From Avena insularis (Eukaryota > Streptophyta > Magnoliopsida > Poales > Poaceae), in contig CM042684.1 of the NCBI GenBank assembly GCA_023614405.1, positions 534,734,682 through 534,798,681 on the forward strand: 64,000 bases of DNA, written 5' to 3'. Below are positions 46,072 to 59,149 of the stretch, one piece after another; within the stretch, counting starts at the first letter, position 1; every line of letters begins with the position of its first letter. Below the pieces are notes generated by a model. That model was not told the origin of the DNA. It made no database searches and was given only the letters and a program-made list of their open reading frames with translations. The translations under genes and the position numbers were made by a program.

Positions 46072-47583
46072 TGATACGTCCATTTTGCATCACTATTCTA
46101 TGTCTTAATTCACTATTATTTATTGATATATTTCGTATTGAGAGGTGATACTTATGTTATTTCATCTTTTTTTGCATGGTTGATGACTTTTGAGGCATGG
46201 ACCGCTGTAGTCAGGATTCTGATGGAAAAGGTGCTGTTTGGAGGCAAAATTTGTGAAGATCAGAAAATCTGGGAAAATATACGGAAAATCCTATTTTTCC
46301 AGAAAACTCGGGATGCCAGAAGATGAAGTGGAGGTGGGCCACAGGGGGCCCACACCACCCCATGGCGCGGGCAGGCCTAGGTCGCGCCTGGGAGTAGTGT
46401 GGCCGCCCTGGCCCACTCCAGCCTCTCTCCTCTGGCGTATATCATCCCCACGAAACCCTAAGACTCAGGGAGCGACCACAGAAAGATCCCGCTGCCTCTG
46501 CGGGGCAAAAAACATCAAGAGAGAAAGATCTCTCCGGTAGATAGATTTCTGCTGGGGGAATTCCTTCCCGGAGAGGGGAGATCGTCGCCATCAACACCAC
46601 CATCAAGCTGGACTTCATCGGGATCATCATCATCACCACCACCATCATCACCATCAGCACCCTCATCACCATCTCCATACTGCTGTAACAATTGTGTTGA
46701 ATCTTGCTATAGTTCATAGGGAAACTTTCCCGGTGTTGATTACTCTTTGTAGTTGATGCTATGGAGTGAACCATTGAATTATTGTTTATGTTCAGATTGT
46801 TATACATCATTATTCCATCTCTGATCATGATCCATATGATGTCTTGTGAGTAGTTCGTTTTGTTCTTGAGGACATGGGAGAAGTCTTGTTGTTAGTAGTG
46901 AAGTTGTGTTGAGAAAGATTCAATAGTTTGATATTTAAGTTGTGGTGTACTTCTTCTAGTGGTGTCATGTGAACGTCGACTACATGACACTTCACCTATA
47001 TGGGCCTAGGGGAATGCATTGTGTATTTGGCTACTAATCGTAGGGGTTGCGGAGTGATGTAAACCTGAACCCCCATTAGGAAACCATTGCACAAGGGACG
47101 TAAGGGTCTTAGAGTTTAAAGTTGTGGTTAGGTTTCTACCTTAATTACTTTCTTGTACTTACGGATGTTTCCAAGGGGTATAATCACAAGTATGTATTAG
47201 TCTTGGATGGGGCGGTACATTAGCACAGGTTCACCCACACAACACTTAGCAAGCTAAAGAAGATTAATCAGCTATATGAAGCGAAAGCACTTGACAGTCT
47301 TCCCATGTGTCCTCGAGAACGTTTGGTCATCTATAGAAATACAACCAGCTTGTCCTTTGCTACATAAAGGATTGGGCCACTTGCTGCATTTATTCCTACT
47401 GTCTTTTGTTTACTCGTACTTTGTTTACTTGATTTATCGAAAACCCCTAAAAATCCGTTTGCTAAGTATTTGCAGTGAATTCCTGATCCATACCACTAGC
47501 CAGCACCTTCTGCTCCTCGTTGGGTTCGACACTCTTACTTATCGAAAATACTACGATACACCCCCTATACTTGTGGGTCATCA
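46072..47583 (+). repeat. 5' LTR of the plus-strand Gypsy element
   Basis: Starts TGATACGTCCATTTTGCATC and ends ACTTGTGGGTCATCA. It contains a CAT/CAC trinucleotide-rich stretch (46620-46670) in the leader. The frames inside are not genes. Confidence 0.85.
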
Positions 47584-47594
47584 AGACTATTTTC

Positions 47595-47612
47595 TGGCGC
47601 CGTTGCCGGGGA
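47595..47612 (+). promoter_or_regulatory. primer-binding site (tRNA-Asp type)
   Basis: TGGCGCCGTTGCCGGGGA, 11 bases after the LTR. It is complementary to the 3' end expected for tRNA-Asp and standard for this Gypsy group. Confidence 0.85.
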
Positions 47613-48613
47613 GTGAAGCGCTATTGGAGAGTGGAACTGGTAAGTATTGTTTACTTCTGCTAGTTGCTTTATTTTCGTTATGGATAATTCGCTAAGTTTC
47701 TTATTTGGTAATGCTACTACCAGTGCTAAGGTAGTAGATAAGCCACCACCTGCTGAGAAAGATGTTTTCAAAATACCTACAAGAATTATTGATCGTGTTA
47801 TGGATAACTACTATGTTGGGGATGGAATTGTCCATCCTGGTGATCATTTACTCTTTATACACGAATTATGCGGGTTGTTCAAGTGTGCAGGTATTACTAC
47901 AGATCAAGTTAAGAAGAAGTTATTCTCATTATCGCTGAAAGGAAGAGCTAAGGAATGGTATAAACTGTTGAAGAATGGTCAAGCTCTAGAATGGGAGGAA
48001 ATAGTGCCTCTCTTTTATTCAAACTTTTATCCTCCTAGTGAGATTCATAAAGATCGGAATCAAATATACAATTTTTGGCCTCTTGATGGAGAGAGTACGG
48101 CTCAAGCTTGGGAGAGATTGAAGTTACTAATGCTCAAATGTCCCATTCATGAGATCCCCAACAATATTATTATCAATAACTTCTATGCAAGGCTCCCTCT
48201 ACATGATAAAGATTTATTGGATGCTTCTTGTGCTGGATCATTCACCCGTATGGAAGAAGAAGCTAAATGGGACCTTCTAGACCGTATTCAAGACAATGTT
48301 GAAGCTTGGGAGAATGAAAAAGGTCGAAAGTCAGGTATAAATTATGATTATGAATGCATTGAATCTTTTATGGGAACTGATGACTTTCAAAACATTAAAA
48401 ATGCTTATGGTCTAGACTCTCAAGCTATTGCTTCTTATTTTAAGGCTTTTGCTTCTTACATTGAAGTGCCTAAAAAGAAGTGGAATAAGTATCATGAACA
48501 TTATAAAGATGTTGTTAAGAGCGTTTCTGCAAGAGATACTGAAGTTTATACTGCTAATCATGTTTTACCTGAATCTTATATTGAGAAAATGCCTTTCCCA
48601 GTTAAGGTAAAGG

Positions 48614-50270
48614 TGAAGGAAATATGCCCTGAGAGGCAATAATAAAGTTGTTATTATGTATTCCTTGTATATGATAGATGTTTATTTTGCATGCTATAAT
48701 TGTATTGATAGGAAACATCAATACATGTGTGTTTAATAAACAAAAGGGTTCCTAGTTATGCCTCTCTTATAGACTAGCTTATTGATTAACAAGATGATCA
48801 AGGTTCCCTGATCATGGACATTGGATGTTGTTAATAACAAGGTCACAACATTTGTGAAATGATGTGATGAACATTCATCCGAAGTATAGCATTACGATCA
48901 AGTCATTATGTTTATATTGCTATAACATCATACAAAGTAGTCTTAGTGCTTAGACCATGAGATCATGTTAATTGCTAACACCGGAAGAGTATCTTGATAA
49001 CATCAAACGTCACACCGTAACAGGGTGACCATAAAGGTGGGTTCAGTGCTATGAAGGTGTTATGTTGAGGCTCATGGATCAAGAGTGGAATTTGTCAATC
49101 CCGATGATGGATAGATATACTCTGGGCCCTCGCGGTGATATCACATTAAGATAGCTTGCAAGCAAGTGATGTGATCACTAGAATGTTATATCACGGGAAC
49201 GAGAAAAGAGTGCATGCCGAATCTAGATCAAACTAGGTATTTGGATACCGATGATCGAATCTCGGACATGTATTATATCATGAGACAAAGGGATTAAATT
49301 GCTGACGTTAAAGGTTCTCACGATCACGAAGTCACCGTTGAATATGGAGTCAAGATGGATCTCCGTGTCCCGCTTCTGATTATTGATCTGAGAGGAGTCT
49401 CAATCATGTCTGCATTATTCACGAACCATAGGGTGACACACTTAAGGGTTGCCAGACACCATTTAGGAGCACATATGTTTCAGACAAAAGGTTTGCAAAG
49501 CGCAGGAAATGTTTCGATAGAAACAGGAATTGTTTCGATAGAAACCGGAATTGTTTCGGGTGAAATTGCAGAAAGTGGTTCTACATGTGATATTGAAATG
49601 TTGCAAGGGGTTTTATGTGAATGTTTGTTAATTAAAGTAATTAACAAAATTCTGAATAAAATAAATAAAAGAGTTTTATTAATTGAGAGTTGCATTTAAT
49701 TTGGTGGAAATTAAATACATGTGAGTGGGATTTTGGGTGGAGGCCATGTTTATGTGAGTGGAGGTTCACCACATGAATGAAGGAGGGGAGGAGTCCCCCT
49801 CCTCATGCGCCGGCTATGGGAGGGGAGGGGTCTCCCTCCCTCCTATATAAAGCCCCCCTCTCCCCTCTCACAAACCACACCTCCTCGTGAAGGATCTCTC
49901 TCCCCCTCTAGATATTCCCCATGGTCTCGGATTAGCGAGATACATGTTCCCGATGGCCTTGCCTATAAGGAGTTCTTGCTCGCTGATTCGCTAGAGCGAG
50001 GAGGTGGAGGTTGTCCGGTGAACGCGGAGCGTGTGTGCGAGGACGGATGCGCTGCTGATTTGTGGCGCTCGGACTTCCACACGATCTTGAGATCGGCAAG
50101 CGTACGACTACATCAACCACGAGTTCCTACTCGTTAACACAACACGTTGTCTTCGAGGGTAAGTTCTCCATGGATGTATGTCCACCCGTTGCTCTGTATC
50201 TAGTAGATAGATCTTGGCGTATAGTTCTCATCGTAGGAAATTTTTTGTTTTCTATGCTGCGGACCCAACA
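48614..50270 (+). repeat. Copia 5' LTR
   Basis: 1657 bp, TGAAGGAAATATGCCC...TGCGGACCCAACA. A TATATAAA box near 49844 precedes a GC-rich leader. The frame at 49805-50137 is leader sequence, not a gene. Confidence 0.95.
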
Positions 50271-50271
50271 G

Positions 50272-50283
50272 TGGTATCAGAGC
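50272..50283 (+). promoter_or_regulatory. Copia primer-binding site (initiator tRNA-Met)
   Basis: TGGTATCAGAGC one base after the LTR, the standard Copia site complementary to the 3' end of initiator tRNA-Met. Confidence 0.93.
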
Positions 50284-51330
50284 CTGATCTATGCGTAGGT
50301 GCTTTGCACGGGTAGTACACATATGTTTATATGTGGGCGATCATGATCATATTATTGCATCTTCTATGTACTTTGGATATTAGTGGTATAGTGGGATGAA
50401 GCGGCCCAGACCAACCTTACATGTCATCGTACATGAGATCGATTCCACGACTGACATGCAACTAGTTTTGCATAAGTGGCTAGCGGGTGTCTGTCTCTCC
50501 TACTATAGTCAATATCTGATTTACAACGAGTTGCTAATAACTTGGTTATCCTCGTTGTGGTTCATGTTCGTAGGTAAGACCGGTTCTATCTCCGAAAGCC
50601 CTAAGCCACGTAAAACTTGCAATTGATAAATTAGAGGCGTCTAGTTTAGATCGTTGCTGGGCTAGTGTCTTGATATGGTATTGTTGTAAGTAGATGTATG
50701 ATAGATACTCTTACAACTCACTTAACGTGTAAGTTCCATAGACCTTGGCCTTACACACAAAGGAATGATAGAGATCATACCACGATGCAAATGATAGAGA
50801 TCAAATGCATGGACCATATCACCTCACTTCACACATTAGATGTTAGCATCTTATATTGCTAGTTTGGTGCTTTTGGTAGCATTATAAGATGATCCCTCAT
50901 TTAGATATCAAGATAAAATGTGTTCTTCCTTAAGTATGCACCGTTTTGTGGATCGTGTTTTGAGGCATCACGTGATGATCGGGTGTTCTCGACTCTACGC
51001 TTTCATACAACGGGTGTAAGACAGTTTTACACACGCGAATACTAAGGTTCTTACTTGACGAGCCTAGCATATACAGACATGACCTCGGAACACGGACCGA
51101 AAGGTTAAGCATGAGTCATATAGTTGATATGATGCCCATATAGATGCTCGCCTTTGAAGCTACACCGACTCACGTGATGATCAGACTTGGTGTAGTGGAT
51201 TTGGTTCATGTAATCACCAAAAGGACACGAGGGATGTCGTTTTTGAGTGGGAGTTCATTAGTAATTTAGATTAGTTGAACTCAATCTATCATAAACCTAG
51301 TCTAAATATATTTTACAAATTTTGTTATAG
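50284..51330 (+). other. Copia leader between primer site and gag
   Basis: About 1 kb of non-coding leader; no gene seen. Confidence 0.7.
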
Positions 51331-54300
51331 ATGGCACCACCTGCTTTTAATTTCAATGTGTTCATGGAGAAAGAAAAGCTTGTTGCGAATGGTAGCAACT
51401 TCACCAATTGGGCTATGAATTTGAGGATTCTCCTCACTGCTGCACAAAAGCAATATGTGCTAGAGGCGCCGCTAGGCCCCCCACCAGCTCCTGATGCCCC
51501 TGACGAGGAAAAGAACGTCTATATAACTCGCCAGGAGGACCACAACTTAGTTCATTGCGGCATACTGTATGGGCTAGAGCCAGAACTTCGAAAACGTTTC
51601 GAAAATGGCAATGCCTTTGATACCATGGGAGAATTGAAAATGATTTTCGATACCCATGTTGCCGTAGAGAGTTATAATGCTTCTGAAAAGTTCTTTAGCT
51701 GCATGATGGAAGAGAACAACTCCGTTAGTGAGCATGTACTCAAAATGTCTGGTCGCCGATAAGCTTGTGTCCTTGGGAATAACGATTCCCATTGACTTAG
51801 GCATACATCATGTTCTCCAATCTCGCCACCTAGCTACAAGAGCTTCATGATGAACTATAATATGCGGGCATGAACAAGTCTCTTCCGACCTTCCACAATG
51901 CTTAAGACCGCAGAAGTGGAGATTAGGAAAGAACATCAAGTGTTGATGATCAATAAGAACACCGGTTTCAAGAAGGACAAGAAAGGCAAGGGCGGCAAAT
52001 CTGTTCCGCTAAAGAAACCCGAGCTGGCCCTAAGTCCGACACCGAAAGTGCTACTATTGCAAGGGGACTGGTCATTGAAGCGAATCGCCCCAAGTATTTG
52101 GCGGACAAGAAGGCCGCAAGGCAAACAAAGGTATATGTGATATACATGTTATTGATGTGTACTTGACTAGTACTCGCAGAGCACCGGGTATTTGATACAG
52201 GATCGGTTGCTAATATATGTAACTCGTTCGTGGGCTGCGGAACAAGCGCCAACTAGCAAGGGATGAGGTCACGATGCGGGTCGGCAATGGATCAAGAGTT
52301 GATGTGATCGCCGTTTAACGCGCCTCTCCATATGCTGTCGGGATTAGTTATAAACCTGAATAATTGTTATTTGGTGCGTGACCGAGCATCAACATTGTAT
52401 CCGGATCGTGTTTGATGCAAAGTGGTTATTCGCTTAAGTCTGAAAACAATGGTTGTTCGATTTATATGAATAATATCTTTATGGTCATGCACCGTGTTGA
52501 ATGGTTTATTTCGTTGGATCTCGATAGTAGTATTACGCATATTCATAATGTTGATGCTAAAAGGATTAAACTTGATAATGATATATCTGCATATATGTGG
52601 CTGCCGTCTAGGTCATATTAGCGTTAAACGCATGAAGAAACTCCATTCTGATGGACTTTTGGAATCACTTGATTTTAAATCATTTGATACATGTGAGCCA
52701 TGCCTTATGGGCAAGATGACTAGAACGCTGTTTTCCGGTTCAATGGAACGGGCGATGATTTATTGGAAATCATACATACCGATGTGTGGACCAATGAGTG
52801 TGTCGCCGAGGTGGATATCGTTATTTTATTACTTTCACGGATGATTTGAGTAGATACGGGTATATCTATTTGATGAAACATAAGTCTGAAACCTTTGAAA
52901 AGTTCAAAGAATTTCAGAATGAAGTGGAAAATCATCGTAATGTAAAGATCAAATTTCTGCGTCCGACCGTGGAGGAGAGTATCTTAGTTACGAGTTTAGC
53001 ACACATATGAAAGACTGTGGAATAGTTTCACAACTCACGCTCGCCGAACACCACAACGTAATGGTGTGTCGTAACGTCGAATCGTATTTTATTGGATATG
53101 GTCCGATCTATGATGTATCCGATCGACTTGCCATCGCTATTTTGGGGTTATGCAATCGGAAACCACTGCATTCACTTTAAATAGGGCACCATCTAAATCC
53201 GCTGAAAAGACACCAGATGAATTATGGTTTGGAAACAAACCTAAGTTTGTCATTCTTAAAGTTTGGGGATGTGATGTTTATGTGAAGAAACTTCAACCGG
53301 ATAAACTCGAACCCAAAGCGGAAAAATGCGTCTTCATAGGATACCCTAAGGAAACAATTGGGTATACCTTCTATCACGATCCGAGGGCAAGGTCTTTGTT
53401 GCCAAGAATGGATCCTTTCTTGAGAAGGATTTTCTCGAAAGGTGTGAGTAGTCGAAGGTAGAACTCAAGAGGTTATTGAACCTTCTCTTCATGAAATGGC
53501 GAGTAGCGCAGCACCGGAAGTTGTTTCGGAGTTGACTTCACCTAATGAAGAGAGAGCTAATGATATTGATCATGAAACTCCGAAAGAGGACACTACCGAA
53601 CCTCGCAGTCAAGCACGTGACAACTCCCGAACTCTGACGGCAATCCTGTATGAATTTCATGATTGATGAAATAGATGACCTCGACGTATGAAGAAGCGAT
53701 GATGAGCCCTGATTCCAACAAATTGCTAGAAGCCATGAACCGATATGGAATCCATGTACGAAAACCAGGTTTGGACCTTGGTGGACTTACCTCATCGAAA
53801 AGGCCGTTGAGAATAAATGGATTTTCAAAAGAAAACTGATGCTGATGGTAATGTAACCATCTATAAGGCTCGACTTGTCGCAAAGGGGTTTCGACAAATT
53901 CAAGGAGTTGACTACGATGAGACATTCTCTCCCGTAGCGATGCTTAAGTCGGTTAGGATTATGTTAGCAATTGCTGCATATTTCGATTATGAAATATGGC
54001 AGATGGATGTCAAAACTGCGTTCCTCAATGGTAATATTGAAGAAGAGTTGTATATGATACAACCTAAGGGTTTTGTCGATCCTAAGGATGCTGATAAGGT
54101 GTGCAAACTTCATCGATCCATCTATGAACTGAAGCAAGCATCCCGGAGTTGGAATCTCCGCTTTGATGAGGTGATCAAAGAGTTTGGATTTGTCCAAACT
54201 TATGGAGAGGCTTATATTTACAAGAAAGTGAGTGGGAGCAATGTGGCATTTCTGATATTATATGTGGATGACATATTATTGATTGGAAATGATATAGATC

Positions 54301-55188
54301 TTTTAAACAGTGTTAAAAGTTATCTAAACAAAGAAATTTTCGATGAAGGACCTTGGTGAAGCTTCATATATATTAGGCATTAAAATCTATAGAGATAGAT
54401 CAAGGCGCCTAATTGGGCTACCGTAGAGTACATACCTTGATAAGATATTAAAGAAGTTTAATATGGACGGAAGTAAGAAGGGGTACTTACCTATGTTGCA
54501 AGGCAAGACATTGAGTAAGACTCAAAGTCCGCCACAATGAAGAAAGAGAGATAATGGATAAGATCCCCTATGCCTCAGCCATAGGCTCTATAATGTATAC
54601 CATGCTATGTACAAGACCGGATGTGGCACATGCTATCAGTTTGACTAGTAGGTACCAATCTGATCCAGGTTCGGAACACTGGATAGCGGTCAAGAATATC
54701 CTTAAGTACTTGAGAAGAACTAAGGATATGTTTCTTGTATACGGAGGTGAAGAAGAGCTAGTCACTAAGTGTTATGTCGATGCTAGCTTTGACACTAATC
54801 CGGATGACTCTAAGTATCAATCTGGATACGTATTTCTCTTGAACGGAGCAGCAGTTAGTTGGAGGAGATCCAAACAACCTGTGGTGGCTGGATCAACGAA
54901 TGAGGGGAATATGTTGCCGCTCGTATAAAGACAGAAGCGGTTTGGATGAAGGAGTTCATAACGGAACTAGGTGTGGTTCCTAGTGCGTTGGACCCAATGG
55001 TGATCTATTGTGACAATAATGGAGCCATAGCCAACGCCAAGGAACCAAGGTCTCGCAAGAATTCCAAGCATATTAAGCGTCGGTTTCACTCCATCCGCGA
55101 GCATGTCAAGGATGGAGATATAAAGATTTGTAAAGTGCACACGGACCTGAATGTAGCAGATCCGTTGACTAAAGTACTCCCTAGGTAA
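51331..55188 (+). pseudogene. Copia gag-pol, heavily frameshifted
   Basis: Gag begins at 51331 (MAPPAFNFNVFMEKEK) and stays open to 51762. Scattered pieces follow: a basic gag tail with KDKKGKGGKS (51960-52010), pre-integrase GCRLGHISVKRMKKLH (52590), integrase FTDDLSRYGYIYLMKHKSE (52840-52890), and PDELWFGNKPKFVILKVWGC (53210). Next come reverse transcriptase (53817-54359) with [20 protein letters not shown] and YVDDILLIGND, then RNase H (54554-55188) with EWHWI-like remnants and a final KHIKRRFHSIREHV. At least six frameshifts or stops are needed to join these. In the reverse transcriptase, SIYELKQASRSW has Glu where the family normally has Gly. The element cannot encode its own enzymes. 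Confidence 0.9.
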
Positions 55189-55260
55189 AAACATGATCAA
55201 CACCAGAACTCCATGGGTGTTAGATTTATCACTATATAAACTAGATTATTGTCTCTAGTG

Positions 55261-55272
55261 CAAGTGGGAGAC
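55261..55272 (+). promoter_or_regulatory. Copia polypurine tract
   Basis: CAAGTGGGAGAC directly before the 3' LTR, the usual plus-strand primer of this Copia group. Confidence 0.85.
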
Positions 55273-56924
55273 TGAAGGAAATATGCCCTGAGAGGCAATA
55301 ATAAAGTTGTTATGATGTATTCCTTGTATATGATAGATGTTTATTTTGCATGCTATAATTGTATTGATAGGAAACATCAATACATGTGTGTTTAATAAAC
55401 AAAAGGGTTCCTAGTTATGCCTCTCTTATAGACTAGCTTGTTGATTAACAAGATGATCAAGGTTTCCTGATCATGGACATTGGATGTTGTTAATAACAAG
55501 GTCACAACATTTGTGAAATGATGTGATGAACATTCATCCAAAGTATAGCATTACGATCAAGTCATTATGTTTATATTGCTATAACATCATACAAAGTAGT
55601 CTTAGTGCTTAGACCATGAGATCATGTTAATTTCTAACACTGGAAGAGTATCTTGATAACATCAAACGTCACACCGTAACAGGGTGACCATAAAGGTGGG
55701 TTCAGTGCTATGAAGGTGTTATGTTGAGGCTCATGGATCAAGAGTGGAATTTGTCAATCCCGATGACAGATAAATATACTCTGGGCCCTCTCGGTGATAT
55801 CACATTAAGATAGTTGAAAGCAAGTGATGTGATCACTAGAATGTTATATCACGGGAACAAGAAAAGAGTGCATGTCGGTAACGAGATCAAACTAGGTATT
55901 TGGGTACCGATGATCGAATCTCGGACATGTATTATATCATGAGACAAAGGGATTAAATTGCTGACGTTAAAGGTTCTAACGATCACAGAAATCATCGTTG
56001 AATATACAGGAGTCAGTATGGATCTCCAGGTCCCGCTTCTGATTATTGATCTGAGAGGAGTCTCAATCATGTCTGCATTATTCGCGAACCGTAGGGTGAC
56101 ACACTTAAGGGTTGCCGGACACCATTTAGGAGCACATATGTTCCAGACAAAAGGTTTGCAAAGTGCAGGAAATGTTTCGATAGAAACATGAATTGTTTCG
56201 AGAGAAAGCGGAATTGTTTTGGGTGAAATTGCAGAAAGTGGTTTTGCATGTGATATTGAAATGTTGCAAGGGGTTTTATGTGAATGTTTGTTAATTAAAG
56301 TAATTAACAAAATTCTGAATAAAATAAATAAAAGAGTTTTATTAATTGAGAGTTGCATTTAATTTGGTGGAAATTAAATACATGTGAGTGGGATTTTGGG
56401 TGGAGGCCATGTTTATGTGAGTGGAGGTTCACCACATGAATGAAGGAGGGGAGGAGTCCCCCCTCCTCATGCGCCGGCTATGGGAGGAGGGTCTCCTCCT
56501 ATATAAAGTCCCTCTCCTCTCACAAACCACACCTCCTCGTGAAGGATCTCTCTCCCCCTCTAGATATTCCCCATGGTCTCGGATTAGCGAGATACATGTT
56601 CCCGGTGGCCTTGCGTCTGGAAGGAGTTGCTGCTTCCGCTGATTCGCTGGAGCGAGGGGGTGGAGGTTGTCCGGTGGCTTGAACGTGTGTGCGAGGACGG
56701 ATGCCCTGCTGATTTGTGGCGCTCGGACTTCCACACGATCTTGAGATCGGCAAGCGTACGACTACATCAAACACGAGTTCCTACTCGTTAACAAAACTCG
56801 TTGTCTTTGAGGGTAAGTTCTCCATAGATGTATGTCTACCCGTTCCTCTGTATCTAGTAGATAGATCTTGGCGTATAGTTCTCATCGTAGGAAATTTTTT
56901 GTTTTCTATGCTGCGGACCCAACA
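55273..56924 (+). repeat. Copia 3' LTR
   Basis: 1652 bp, near-identical to the 5' LTR, followed by AAAGG and the second part of the disrupted gag. Confidence 0.95.
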
Positions 56925-57201
56925 AAAGGAACATTCTATGATGGCTAGTATGGTAGATGAAAGTATGAATAAAGCTGTTGAACCGTATAAACAAATGGTT
57001 GATGAACCTATAATAGGAAGTGTGAAAGACTTTGTCACTAAGTATGAGGAAGAGGGACACCCTATCCTTTGTAAGGATACCTCTAATATTGTTTCACAAA
57101 GTAGTGTCATGAGATCTAGTATTCATGTGTTTTCTGTTAGAATAAGTGATCATTGCTATGATAGTCCTTTTGATAGCTATATTGTTAAGTTTATACCATA
57201 A

Positions 57202-57564
57202 CGAAGTTATTATGAGAGGGAAAAGTGTTCTTATGTATCTCAATAATATCAAGTTTCCTCGTTTTATGCTGAAAGTTTTTATATTGCGCTTCTTTTGCCT
57301 TCTTATACAAGTTGCCTTTGGTTTCAATAACTTGTTTGTTTACAAAATCCCCTTGCATAGGAAGTGGGTTAGACTTAAATGTGTGTGTTTTTGCTTCTTA
57401 ATGCTCTCTTTCACTTCAATTCATATCCCTATGAGAGCTTCTTCAAAATTATCATGCCCATCTTAATGGCTATAAAGAAAGAGCTTTATGGGAGATAATC
57501 CAATTTGTTTTTGCTTTCAGTTTGTTTTTGTTTCTTTGAGTCTTGGAAGTTATTACTTCGGTAA
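57202..57564 (+). other. Gypsy post-gag non-coding sequence
   Basis: The AT-rich segment ends GGGAGATAATCC...TCTTGGAAGTTATTACTTCG and matches, inverted, 40965-41035 of the minus-strand Gypsy element. No gene. Confidence 0.7.
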
Positions 57565-57599
57565 CACTACTAGGAAAACGATTATAGGTAGATTTTAAT

Positions 57600-57912
57600 T
57601 CTGTGGCGCATATATGAAAAATGCTCCACTAAAATTAATTGTCAAGAATGCTCAAATGTAATTCCTGCACTGCATGCATATATAGTGAAAATTGCATGCA
57701 TATAGCCATATGCGCCATGTAATTCAGGCCCATGTGGGCCTGACCCTAGCACATGGGCAGTTGAATTCAGGCGCATATGAATATATGCGCCAGAATCAAA
57801 ATGGCGCATATATATGCGCCACAGTCTCACTACTGTGGCGCATGTAGCTATATGCGCCACAGAATTTTGACATTCTATGGAGCATTTTCATATGCGCCAC
57901 AGAATTGGCGAA
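57600..57912. repeat. left subterminal repeats of the CACTA element
   Basis: Repeated CTGTGGCGCAT and ATATGCGCCACAG in both orientations, some forming short hairpins. Frames here are by-products of the repeats. Confidence 0.9.
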
Positions 57913-57959
57913 ACATATCTACAAAAGGTGGCAGCCACCCTTTCCCTTCTTCCCACCAC

Positions 57960-59149
57960 CTCTAACTAGCTCGTCCCCCTCCTCCCTCCCACTCCATTTT
58001 GCTCATACTCACCTCCATTGTTGATAGCTAGACCTACTTTGGTTCATGTACTTGTGAGGGGAAGCTACTCCTACTTGTAAAGGTAGTAAATCACTCATAC
58101 TTTCCTCCTCCACACATCCCACACCCCCTCTTGCTACACTATGCATATGGGGTTGGTGTAGATTTGGTTTGTAGATGATTCAATTATGATATCAGGGAGA
58201 CAACTTTCTACGATAGTTTTTGGTTGTATTTTCACACGTGTTAGTTGTCTATTGTAGAGATCAAATTCCCGAGGAGTGATGTCGTTATGTGAACAAGTGT
58301 GAAGCTAGTTCGGAGAAACAATGGGCGATCTGGTATCAACAACGCCACAACGGAGTCTTCAGCATCAAGCTCAAGTGTATGCCTCGAAGCTGGTTCCAAT
58401 TTTCGTTCAAATTTCAAGGTTTGGCGCTCCGCTACATTTTCATGTCCAGCTATTTTATTTTCGGTCAACATGCATGGTTTACGGGAGGGGTCGCTTAAAA
58501 CTAGATAGTCCGACACACGCATGTGTGGTATCACATAATTAATTCGGTCGATTCCTTGCCGCGATTTGTGAAAAAAAGGCGCCTACCAGAAGGCGCGAGG
58601 ATTAGTTAGTTACCGTAAAACTAGCACTTAATCACGCACGCATGGTATCCCCAGTTAAATTCATATTTTGTACATCAAAAACTCAAGGTATACATTGTCA
58701 TCCAACTCTTCTGTCGTCTTTGATCATTACATCAGCTAAGTCATCTCCAGTTAAAATTTTGACTAAGATTTGGACCGTTCAGGCCCTATACCGATCCAAA
58801 GGCCCAAAACCAACTTCACCTCCCTCCCGAAATTACACAACACACGCGCACGCGCCTCGATCCCCTTTCTACCCTCTTCTTGCGATTCCCCTTATCCAGC
58901 GACGCCGGATCGCTGCCATGCCTCCCACCACTGGCAGGGACGCCGCGCTGGTTCCCCTCTGATTCCCCTCCTGCTGGTGACCGCGGAGCACCCAACAGAT
59001 GAGGGACGCGCAGTATGTTCTCTCATTGAAAAACGAAATTTGGAAAATCTGCAAAAGAAAATTAGACTTGGGCGCCCAAATTCTACTGTAGTTTGGGCCG
59101 AACGGGTGATGGAATTTTGGCCCAGACCTAAGCGCGAGGAGACGAGAAT
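57960..59149. other. CACTA interior without clear gene
   Basis: Includes a block near 58260-58500 with frames on both strands and a GC-rich block near 58800-59000. No known domain. Confidence 0.4.

Larger units (their letters stand above)
48614..56924 (+). mobile_element. complete Copia retrotransposon with target duplication
   Basis: Two LTRs (48614-50270 and 55273-56924), primer-binding site, polypurine tract and a 5-bp target duplication AAAGG (48609-48613 and 56925-56929). The first ~204 bases of the LTRs differ at three positions, indicating a fairly recent insertion. The coding region is badly damaged. The LTR type (TGAAGGAAATATGCCC) is one of the commonest Copia groups in Triticeae; I leave the family name open. 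Confidence 0.96.
47680..57201 (+). pseudogene. Gypsy gag gene disrupted by a Copia insertion
   Basis: Part 1 is 47680-48613 and part 2 is 56930-57201. Starting at ATG 47680 (MDNSLSFLFG), part 1 holds the retrotransposon gag domain: LFSLSLKGRAKEWYKLL, FYSNFYPPSEIHKDRNQI, AWERLKLLMLKCPIHEIPNN. Part 2 holds MNKAVEPYKQMVDEP and ends at 57201. Leaving out the insert and one copy of its AAAGG duplication, the two parts total 1206 bases, i.e. exactly 402 codons with the stop, in one frame and with no other lesion. The gene was therefore intact when the Copia element landed. An apparent 331-codon frame runs from gag into the first bases of the Copia LTR and is an artefact of the junction. The product would be the capsid-like particle protein. 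Confidence 0.9.

Noticed and set aside
47647..48642. 331-codon frame as a complete gene
   Set aside because: Its last residues come from the Copia LTR, and its first codon is not ATG. It is the first part of a gag gene interrupted by an insertion.
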